Shown here piece after piece: positions 17,169 through 24,222 of a stretch of DNA of 64,000 bases (position 1 is the first letter of the stretch; the number at the start of each line of letters is the position of its first letter). Source of the DNA: Streptosporangiales bacterium (GTDB lineage: Bacteria > Actinomycetota > Actinomycetes > Streptosporangiales > WHST01); contig WHST01000010.1 in assembly GCA_009379955.1 (NCBI GenBank), positions 1-64,000 on the forward strand. The letters run 5' to 3'. The notes below the pieces were generated by a model. The model had not been told where the DNA came from. It saw only the letters and a program-made list of their open reading frames with translations, and did no database searches. A program made the position numbers and the translations under genes.

Positions 17169-18158
17169 ATGAGTGGCGACTCGTACACGCATGGCAGGGC
17201 CGAGTTCGACGACCGCATCACGGCCGACCCCAACGCGCGCTGGCCGGTCGAGCCCGAGCGCTACCGGCTCGTCGCGTCGCTCGCCTGCCCGTGGGCCAGC
17301 CGCGCGGTCGCCGTGCGCCGGCTGCTTGGCCTCGAGGACGTCCTCGGCCTCGCGATCGTCGACCCGATCCAGGACGAACGGAGCTGGCGGTTCACCCTCG
17401 ACCCCGGCGGCCGCGACCCGGTGCTCGGCATCGCGTTCCTGCACGAGGCGTACGACGCGACCGGCGTCGACTACAGCAACGGCGTCAGCGTGCCGGCGAT
17501 CGTCGACGTGCCGTCCGGCAGGCTCGTGACCAACGACTTCCACCGGATCACCCTCGACCTTTCGACGCAGTGGACCGCCTACCACCGGCCGGGCGCGCCC
17601 GACCTGTGGCCAGAGCCCCTGCGCGACGAGATGGACGAGGTGATGGGGCGCGTCTACCGGGAGCTCAACGACCCCGTCTACGGCGCGGGCTTCGCCGGCA
17701 GCCAGGGCGCGTACGAGCACGCGTACGCGAAGGTGTTCGGTTGCCTCGACTGGCTGAGCGAGCGGCTGCGTGACCGGCGATACCTCATGGGCGACCACGT
17801 GACCGAGGCGGACATCCGGCTGTTCACGACGCTGGTGCGGTTCGACCCCGTCTACCACGGCCACTTCAAGTGCAACCGCAACAAGATCGCCGAGGACCCG
17901 GTGCTGTGGGCGTACCTGCGCGACCTCTACCAGACCCCCGGCATCGGCGACACGGTCAACATGACGCACATCAAGCGGCACTACTACGAGGTGCACACGA
18001 ACATCAACCCGTCCGGCATCGTCCCCGTCGGCCCCGACCTCGCCTGGACGTCACCCCACGGCCGCGAGGAGCTCGGCGGCTCCCCCTACGGCCCCGACGG
18101 CACCCCACCCACCCGCGCCGCCGACCTTCCCACCTACCGCGACACCCTCGACACCTGA
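17169..18158 (+). CDS. Glutathionyl-hydroquinone reductase-like thiol transferase
   Basis: This 329-residue protein of the ECM4/YqjG/GHR (Xi-class GST) family has the catalytic CPWAS motif in RLVASLACPWASRAV near residue 40 and the C-terminal helical domain with MGDHVTEADIRLFTTLVRFDP. The known reaction is reduction of glutathionyl-hydroquinones. Actinobacteria use mycothiol instead, and mshD lies in this window, so a mycothiol-conjugate reductase is the natural inference. The ATG at 17169 was chosen because upstream in-frame codons overlap the preceding gene. It sits at the end of the rhamnose operon, 38 nt downstream, without an obvious metabolic link. Confidence 0.85.
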   Translation: MSGDSYTHGRAEFDDRITADPNARWPVEPERYRLVASLACPWASRAVAVRRLLGLEDVLGLAIVDPIQDERSWRFTLDPGGRDPVLGIAFLHEAYDATGVDYSNGVSVPAIVDVPSGRLVTNDFHRITLDLSTQWTAYHRPGAPDLWPEPLRDEMDEVMGRVYRELNDPVYGAGFAGSQGAYEHAYAKVFGCLDWLSERLRDRRYLMGDHVTEADIRLFTTLVRFDPVYHGHFKCNRNKIAEDPVLWAYLRDLYQTPGIGDTVNMTHIKRHYYEVHTNINPSGIVPVGPDLAWTSPHGREELGGSPYGPDGTPPTRAADLPTYRDTLDT

Positions 18159-18181
18159 CCGGTGCCCGAGCGGCCCTTGGT

Positions 18182-18262
18182 CGAATGATCACGTTCAGTT
18201 GGTGAACCCGCACCGAACATGGCGCATGCGCCATGGGAGGTGCGTACTCACCGTGGGAAGTG
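18182..18262. repeat. Left arm of 81-bp inverted repeat around the AbiEi/DUF559 gene
   Basis: Positions 18182-18219 (38 bp) are an exact inverted copy of 19342-19379, and the match continues with a few differences to 18262/19299. The arm contains a perfect internal palindrome (CATGGCGCATGCGCCATG, 18218-18235), two related motifs (TGGGAGGTGCG and TGGGAAGTGCG), and the stop codon of the enclosed gene at 18248-18250. Confidence 0.9.
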
Positions 18263-19225
18263 CGCGGAGTGATGCATCGCGGACGGACGCGCCGCCGCAC
18301 GCGCGAACGCCGCCCTGACCTTTGCGACGACGCGCTCCGGGTGGGCCAGGTCGGACCAGACGATCCTGACCACCTCGTAGCCCAGCTCGCGGAGGCGGTC
18401 CTCGCGGCGCTTCTCCCGGAAGAGCACCAGCGCCGGGTCGGCGCCGTCGGGCGCGTACTTCACCTTGCCGTCGAACTCGACGACAGTCCGCTCCTCCGCG
18501 AACAGGAAGTCGACGCGACCGACCACGGCGCCGTCGGAGTCTGTGATCGTCACCTGCGGGACGGGTTCAGGCATGCTCATCCGGTCGAACAGCACTCGGA
18601 GTCTCGACTCGCCCACCGACTCGGCTCGGCCGTCGGCGAATCCCACGACGGCTCCGACATCGTGGGAGTACGGCCACGCGTGGAGCTCGGCCGACGCGTC
18701 GGCGAGATCGTCCGGAGTGGCGAGATCGCGGTACAGCGCCGCGTCCGCCGCGACCACCGCAGTCTCGAACGAGGCGAAGCACGCTGTCTCCACGACCGCG
18801 CGAGCCGTCTGGACCACCGCTACGCCGTCGATCCACGTGGTGTCGCCAGCCCTGAGGTTGCCGACGTGGTGGTGTACGCCGCCCTCGGTCCTGGCGGCGC
18901 CCATGTCGGTCCTGGTCACGTGCACCTGCCGCAGATCGGCGTCCCACAGCGGCAGGCCGTACAGGGCCGCGGCCGAGAGGTGGCTCACGACGGTTCGCTC
19001 GCCGAGGGACAGGACGACGGCGCGCGTGCGCAGGACGTGCCGGCCGACCTCGTCGAGGCCATCGTGGTACGCGCGTGCGACGTACGCGCCGCGGCGGATC
19101 CGCAGCCACAGCCCGTCCCGCAGATACCTGCGTACGTCCTGCTCGGTGTATCCGCAGGCGAGGAGTTGGCCGTAGGTGACGACCTGGCCCTGTTGGGCGA
19201 AGAGTGCTTCGAGGCGTCCGTTCAT
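18248..19225 (-). CDS. AbiEi-type antitoxin domain / DUF559 nuclease-like protein
   Basis: This 325-residue protein has an N-terminal winged-helix AbiEi_4-like domain (QVVTYGQLLACGYTEQDV, RIRRGAYVA), a middle region with SHLSAAALYGLPLW, and a C-terminal DUF559/Vsr-like part. In the last part VGRVDFLFAEERTVVEFDGK supplies the D...ExDGK pattern of the PD-(D/E)xK fold, followed by RLRELGYEVVRIVWSDL. Such proteins are predicted regulators or nucleases of defence systems (COG5340-like). The ATG at 19225 begins the conserved domain; an upstream in-frame start would run towards the right repeat arm. No toxin partner is adjacent. It is bracketed by inverted repeats and inserted between rhamnose genes, which suggests mobility. 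Confidence 0.8.
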   Translation of the reverse strand: MNGRLEALFAQQGQVVTYGQLLACGYTEQDVRRYLRDGLWLRIRRGAYVARAYHDGLDEVGRHVLRTRAVVLSLGERTVVSHLSAAALYGLPLWDADLRQVHVTRTDMGAARTEGGVHHHVGNLRAGDTTWIDGVAVVQTARAVVETACFASFETAVVAADAALYRDLATPDDLADASAELHAWPYSHDVGAVVGFADGRAESVGESRLRVLFDRMSMPEPVPQVTITDSDGAVVGRVDFLFAEERTVVEFDGKVKYAPDGADPALVLFREKRREDRLRELGYEVVRIVWSDLAHPERVVAKVRAAFARAAARPSAMHHSAHFPR

Positions 19226-19298
19226 CCGTTCACGATGCGGCCTCCGGAGTGGACCGAGCGGTGCGAGAGGTGGATCTGTGGACGGCGGGTCTCCCACA

Positions 19299-19379
19299 CA
19301 CTTCCCACGGTGAATACGCACTTCCCACGGCCCATGAGCCGTGTTCGGTGCGGGTTCACCAACTGAACGTGATCATTCG
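19299..19379. repeat. Right arm of 81-bp inverted repeat around the AbiEi/DUF559 gene
   Basis: This is the inverted copy of 18182-18262, with 19342-19379 identical over 38 bp. It contains two copies of CACTTCCCACGG (19299-19310, 19319-19330). It lies upstream of the enclosed gene, so it could also hold its promoter. Confidence 0.9.
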
Positions 19380-19417
19380 CGGAGGGTTGCGGCGGTGGGG
19401 CGTTTCGGGTAGGACCG

Positions 19418-19430
19418 TTGAAACGATTCA
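19418..19430. promoter_or_regulatory. Putative rhamnose-regulator operator before rhaB
   Basis: TTGAAACGATTCA is identical to the 13 bases in front of rhaI (12426-12438), 15 bp before the rhaB start. It links this displaced gene to the same LacI regulator. Confidence 0.6.
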
Positions 19431-19445
19431 CGGGCCGGAGGGGCG

Positions 19446-20933
19446 ATGACCACGGGCGGGACGGTGACGTGTGCGGCCGTCGACCTCGGGGCCGCGAGCG
19501 GGCGGGTGGTGCTCGGCAGGGTCGGCGCGGACGTCCTCGACGTCACCGAGGTGCACCGGGTGCGCAACGAGCCGGTCCGCCGCGGCGGTCACCTGTGCTG
19601 GGACGTCCCGCGGCTGTACGACGCGGTGCTCGACGGACTCGCCGTCGCGGCGCGTACGGCCGACGTCGTGAGCGTCGGGGTCGACTCGTGGGCCGTCGAC
19701 TACGGTCTGCTCGACGCTGACGGCGAGCTGCTCGGCGACGTCGTGCACTACCGCGACGAACGGACGGCCGGGCTGGTCGACGACGTCGCGTCCGTCGTGC
19801 CGCGGCAGGAGCTGTACGCGCGCACGGGCATCCAGTTCCTGCCGATCAACACCGTCTACCAGCTCGTGGCCGAACGCGCGGACGGCCGGCTCGCCGCCGC
19901 GCGCACAATGCTGCTCGTCCCCGACCTGCTCGCCTACTGGCTGACCGGCGAGGTCGGCGCCGAGGTGACGAACGCGTCGACCACCGCGCTGCTCGACGTC
20001 CACACCGGCGGCTGGGCGACGGACCTCGCCGAACGCCTCGGTCTGCCCGCGCGGTTGTTCCCCCCGCTGCGTCACCCCGGTGACCGCATCGGCCCGCTGA
20101 CGGCCGACGCCCGCCGCCGCACCGGGCTGCCCGAGGCGACGCAGCTGCTCGCGGTCGGCTCCCACGACACCGCGTCGGCGGTCGCCGCGGTGCCCGCGAG
20201 CGGGGAGCGTTTCGCCTACGTCTCGTGCGGCACCTGGTCGCTCGTCGGCGTCGAGCTGCCCGCACCCGTCCTGAGCGACGAGAGCCGCGCCGCGAACTTC
20301 GCCAACGAACGCGGCGTCGACGACACGGTCAGGTACCTGCGCAACGTCATGGGCCTGTGGCTGCTGCAGGAGTGCCTGCGTCACTGGCGCGAGGACGGGT
20401 TCGACGCCGACATCGCGTGGCTGCTGCGCCGGGCCGGCGACGAGCCCGCGTTCGCCGCCGTGGTCGACCCGGACGACCACGCGTTCCTGCCGCCGGGCGA
20501 CATGCCGGCGCGCATCGCCGACGCGTGCCGACGCACGGGGAAAGCCGTCCCCGCGACCCCTGCCGCGACCGTCCGGTGCGTGCTGGAGAGCCTCGCCCTC
20601 GGCCACCGCAGGGCCGTACGCGACGCGGTGCGGCTGTCCGGACGCGACGTCGACATCGTCCACATCGTCGGCGGCGGCGCGCGCAACGCGTTGCTCTGCC
20701 AGCTCACGGCCGACGCCTGCGACCGGGCGGTGGTCGCCGGTCCGGTCGAGGCGACGGCACTCGGCAACCTCCTCGTGCAGGCACGCGCCCTCGGGAGGCT
20801 CGGCGACCTCGCCGACCTGCGCCGTCTCGTCGCCGCCACGCAGCCGACGACGCGGTACGAGCCGCGTCCCGCCCTCGTCTCCCGGTGGGACGCCGTGGAC
20901 GCATCGGTGCCACGCACCGCAGGCTCCGGCTGA
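19446..20933 (+). CDS. rhaB: Rhamnulokinase
   Basis: This is a 495-residue FGGY-family carbohydrate kinase, matching the usual RhaB length. The ATPase-fold phosphate loop AAVDLGAASGRVVLG is at residues 8-22; VGVDSWAVDYGLLD, AVGSHDTASAVAAVP and IVHIVGGGARNALLCQLTAD are the expected later motifs. It phosphorylates L-rhamnulose at O-1 before cleavage by the aldolase fusion. The ATG at 19446 follows GGAGGGGCG. It is separated from rhaI and rhaEW by the inverted-repeat AbiEi gene but has an identical operator. A short hairpin terminator follows. Confidence 0.93.
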   Translation: MTTGGTVTCAAVDLGAASGRVVLGRVGADVLDVTEVHRVRNEPVRRGGHLCWDVPRLYDAVLDGLAVAARTADVVSVGVDSWAVDYGLLDADGELLGDVVHYRDERTAGLVDDVASVVPRQELYARTGIQFLPINTVYQLVAERADGRLAAARTMLLVPDLLAYWLTGEVGAEVTNASTTALLDVHTGGWATDLAERLGLPARLFPPLRHPGDRIGPLTADARRRTGLPEATQLLAVGSHDTASAVAAVPASGERFAYVSCGTWSLVGVELPAPVLSDESRAANFANERGVDDTVRYLRNVMGLWLLQECLRHWREDGFDADIAWLLRRAGDEPAFAAVVDPDDHAFLPPGDMPARIADACRRTGKAVPATPAATVRCVLESLALGHRRAVRDAVRLSGRDVDIVHIVGGGARNALLCQLTADACDRAVVAGPVEATALGNLLVQARALGRLGDLADLRRLVAATQPTTRYEPRPALVSRWDAVDASVPRTAGSG

Positions 20934-20935
20934 TT

Positions 20936-20959
20936 CGACGGACCCGGCACGGTCCGTCG
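20936..20959 (+). terminator. Hairpin after rhaB
   Basis: A 9-bp stem CGACGGACC / GGTCCGTCG has a 6-nt loop and starts 2 nt after the rhaB stop. Confidence 0.55.
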
Positions 20960-21026
20960 CTGTTGTGGCGCGGCGCGTCGCCGGCGACGACAATGCCGAC
21001 ATCGACATGCGGCGAGGAGCTGACCC

Positions 21027-23975
21027 ATGGCCGGTGGGACGGGACGTGGGGGCGGGCAGGGACTCGCGGCGATCTCGGCGCCCGGCCTCGTGGGCCGCGA
21101 CGGAGAGCTCGCCGCGCTGGTCGAGGCGCTGTCCGGGCAACCCGCGCTCGTCCTCGTCGCGGGTGAGGCCGGCATCGGCAAGTCCCGGTTGTTGCGGGAG
21201 TTCCTGGCGCGGAACGACGGTCACCGGCGCCGCACGCTCCTCGTCGGCTGCCCGCCGTTCCGCGAGCCGTACACCCTCGGCCCCGTCGTCGACGCGGTAC
21301 GGCAGGCGACCGACGACGTCGCCGACCTCGGGCTCTCGGGGCTCGCCGGCGCACTGCGACCCGTCTTCCCGGAGTGGGCAGACGGGCTGCCGCCCGCACC
21401 GGAGCCGCTCGACGACGCGAAGGCGTCACGGCACCGGCTGTTCCGCGCACTCGCCGAGCTGCTGAGCCGGCTCGACGTCGGCACGCTCGTGCTCGAGGAC
21501 CTGCACTGGGCCGACGAGGTGACGCAGGAGTTCCTGCTCTTCCTCGCGTCGTACGACCCGCAGCAGCTCAGCCTCGTCGTCTCGTACCGTCCCGAGGACG
21601 TGCCCGCCGACTCGCTGCTGCTGCGGCTCTCGTCGCGGCTGCGGGGCCGCACTCCGCAGCTGCGGCTGGACCTGGAGCCGCTCGACGTCGACCAGACGGC
21701 AGGACTGGTGTCGTCGATGCTCGGTGGCGAGCACGTCTCCGCCGCCTTCGCGACGTTCCTGCACGGGCACACCGACGGCCTCCCGCTCGCCGTCGAGGAG
21801 TCGGTGCGGTTGATGCGCGACCGTGCCGACCTCGTGCGCCGCGACGGTGAGTGGGTCCGCCGGCGGCTCGACGAGATCGAGGTGCCGCCGACCGTCAGGG
21901 ACGCCGTGCTCGAACGCACGTACCGTCTCGGCGCGGACGCCCAGGTCGTGCTCCGGGCCGCGGCGGTCCTGAGCGACCCGACCGACGAGGCCGTGGTGAT
22001 CGCCACCTCGGGCCTGGAGCGCGATCGCGCGACGGCGGGCCTGACCGACGCGCTCGCCTGCGGGCTGCTCGTCGAGGACGAGCGCCTGCTGGTGTCGTTC
22101 CGGCACATGCTCGCGGGCAGGTCGGTCTACGACGCGGTCCCCACGCCCCAGCGACGCGCGCTGCACGCCCGTGCGGGCAGGGCGCTCGAAGGGCGCACCC
22201 CGCCACCGATCGCGCGCCTTGCGCGGCACTTCCGCGAGGCCGGCGACACCGAGACGTGGTGCGGGTACGGCGAGCGCGCCGCCGATCTCGCGCTCGCCTC
22301 GGGAGACGAGGCCACGGCGACGGACCTGCTGTGCGACATGATCGGTGCCGGAGATCTGTCGCCCAGGGCGCTCATCCGGTTGTTCGACAAGGTCAGCATG
22401 GGAGCGCTCGCTCACCCGTCGTCGTTGCATGACATCGTTCGCGTGCTCCGCGCGGCTCTCGCCGCCGGCGACCACTCGCGCGAGATCGAGGGCGAGCTGC
22501 GTTTCCAGCTCGGTCGGGCGCTGAGCGGGCTCGAGGAGTACACGGCGTGCGGCGACGAGTTCGTGCTGGCCGTGCCGTTGCTGACCCACGCACCGCTCAA
22601 GGCGGTCCGGGCGATGTTGCTGCTCGGCCGGCCGCGCCGCACCGCAGAGGCGGTCGCCGGTCACCGCCGCTGGCTCGAGCGGGCCGCGAAGTCGTCGGTA
22701 CGCCTGTCGGCGACCGACCGCCTCGGCGTGCAGGTGGAGCGGGTGACCTCGTTGCTGCTGCTCGGTGAGGAGGACGGCTGGGCGGAGGCGGCCAAGATTC
22801 CCGAGGAGCCTGCGTCGCCGGACGAGCGCCAGCACGTCGTCCGCGCACACCTCAACATCGGCGACGCGGCCGTGCAGTGGGGCAGGTACCCGGAGGCGCG
22901 GCGCCGGCTCCAGCTGACCGTCGAGATGGCGGAGCGCTACGAGCTGGTTCGCAATCGCTGGCTGGCCCGTGTGAACCTCGTCCACCTCGACTGGTTCACC
23001 GGGAACTGGCAGGGACTCGCCGAACGCGCTGCCGACCGGGAGCTCGACGGCGTCGACCTGCCGATGCTGCGTGAGGCGGTCCTCGTGCGCGGCCTGTTGC
23101 TGGCGGTGGCCGGCGAACGGGTGGCGGCCGCGGAGCACCTGGAGCAGATCCTCGCGGACACCGGTCGCACCGGCGCGGTCGACGCGAGCCTGGAACCGGC
23201 AGCGGCCCTCGCACACGTCCATCTCGCCGACGGTAGGGTCGACGAGGCGCTCGCGGTGACGGCCGACGCCGTCACCGCGATGAGGACCAAGGGACTGTGG
23301 TTCCTCGCCACCGAGATCGTGCCCGCCCGCGTCCAGACCCTTCTCGCCGCCGGCCGGGTCGCGGATGCCGGCGAGCTGGTCGACGCCTTCACCGCCGGGC
23401 TCGGCGGACGCGGCGCGCCGAGCGCGGGAGCCGCGCTCGAGCTGTGCCGGGCGCTGCTGACCGAGGCCACGGGCGACGCGTCGGACGCGGCCGTTGCGTA
23501 CGGTCGCGCCGCCGAGGCCTGGCAGGCGCTGCCGCGCCCGTACGACGCGCTGCTCGCCCGGGAGCGGCAGGCACGCTGCCTGTTCGCGTCCGGTGACGAC
23601 GACGCGGCGCTCGCCCTCCTCACCGGCGCGCTCGCCGGGCTGACCGAGCTCGGCGCCGTGGCCGACGCGACACGGGTGACGCACGCGCTGCGGCAGCACG
23701 GCGTCGACGTGAAGCGTCCCTGGCGCGGGGGGCGGCGAGGGTATGGCGACGAGCTCTCCCCACGCGAGCTCGACGTGGCGCGCCTGGTCATCGGTGGCCG
23801 GACGAACCGCGAGATCGGTGCGGAGCTGTACCTGTCGCCGAAGACGGTCGCGCGGCACCTGCACGGCGCGATGCGCAAGCTCGGCGTGTCGACCCGGACC
23901 GCACTCGCCGTCTCGGTCGTCGAGGCGGGCCTGGCGTCCGACACCGGACGACCCACGGCAGAGCGCGCGGGCTGA
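21027..23975 (+). CDS. Large ATP-binding LuxR-family (LAL) transcriptional regulator
   Basis: This is a 982-residue protein. The N-terminal AAA/STAND ATPase domain has Walker A GEAGIGKS at residues 46-53 and a Walker B-like LVLEDLHWADE near 155. A helical, TPR-like middle follows. The C-terminal LuxR helix-turn-helix is ELSPRELDVARLVIGGRTNR ... SPKTVARHLHGAMRKLGVS at about 905-965. LAL regulators are activators of secondary metabolism or sugar use that respond to an effector. The ATG at 21027 follows GAGGAGCTGACCC. It stands directly upstream of four same-strand exported proteins, which are plausible targets. No effector can be deduced. Confidence 0.9.
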   Translation: MAGGTGRGGGQGLAAISAPGLVGRDGELAALVEALSGQPALVLVAGEAGIGKSRLLREFLARNDGHRRRTLLVGCPPFREPYTLGPVVDAVRQATDDVADLGLSGLAGALRPVFPEWADGLPPAPEPLDDAKASRHRLFRALAELLSRLDVGTLVLEDLHWADEVTQEFLLFLASYDPQQLSLVVSYRPEDVPADSLLLRLSSRLRGRTPQLRLDLEPLDVDQTAGLVSSMLGGEHVSAAFATFLHGHTDGLPLAVEESVRLMRDRADLVRRDGEWVRRRLDEIEVPPTVRDAVLERTYRLGADAQVVLRAAAVLSDPTDEAVVIATSGLERDRATAGLTDALACGLLVEDERLLVSFRHMLAGRSVYDAVPTPQRRALHARAGRALEGRTPPPIARLARHFREAGDTETWCGYGERAADLALASGDEATATDLLCDMIGAGDLSPRALIRLFDKVSMGALAHPSSLHDIVRVLRAALAAGDHSREIEGELRFQLGRALSGLEEYTACGDEFVLAVPLLTHAPLKAVRAMLLLGRPRRTAEAVAGHRRWLERAAKSSVRLSATDRLGVQVERVTSLLLLGEEDGWAEAAKIPEEPASPDERQHVVRAHLNIGDAAVQWGRYPEARRRLQLTVEMAERYELVRNRWLARVNLVHLDWFTGNWQGLAERAADRELDGVDLPMLREAVLVRGLLLAVAGERVAAAEHLEQILADTGRTGAVDASLEPAAALAHVHLADGRVDEALAVTADAVTAMRTKGLWFLATEIVPARVQTLLAAGRVADAGELVDAFTAGLGGRGAPSAGAALELCRALLTEATGDASDAAVAYGRAAEAWQALPRPYDALLARERQARCLFASGDDDAALALLTGALAGLTELGAVADATRVTHALRQHGVDVKRPWRGGRRGYGDELSPRELDVARLVIGGRTNREIGAELYLSPKTVARHLHGAMRKLGVSTRTALAVSVVEAGLASDTGRPTAERAG

Positions 23976-24061
23976 GCGAGGGGCGGAGCGCAGGAGGGCT
24001 GCGGGAAACTGGGTCATCTGCCCACTCGCTACGGAGCAGGGCGCGGCCACAGCCTTGGCCC

Positions 24062-24181
24062 ATGCCACCTCCCCCTGATCACGCGGTGCCCGACCAGCCC
24101 GACGGCGTCCCCGACGACGCGGCGTCTGCGGACGGCGTGACCGGGGAGGACGGCGACCGCGACGGCTACGAGCCGCTCTGA
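24062..24181 (+). CDS. Small acidic proline-rich hypothetical protein (39 aa)
   Basis: ATG at 24062 to TGA at 24179-24181 encodes 39 residues rich in Asp, Pro and Gly, beginning MPPPPDHAVPDQPDG and ending DGYEPL. No ribosome-binding site is convincing. It lies alone between the LAL regulator and the exported protein at 24223. The third-position GC bias fits coding sequence but is weak evidence at this length. I do not recognise it; it may be a small secreted-enzyme companion, a peptide precursor, or not a gene. Confidence 0.3.
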   Translation: MPPPPDHAVPDQPDGVPDDAASADGVTGEDGDRDGYEPL

Positions 24182-24222
24182 CGACGGACGCCCGCGCACC
24201 CATCGGCCGACGATGAGACCAC

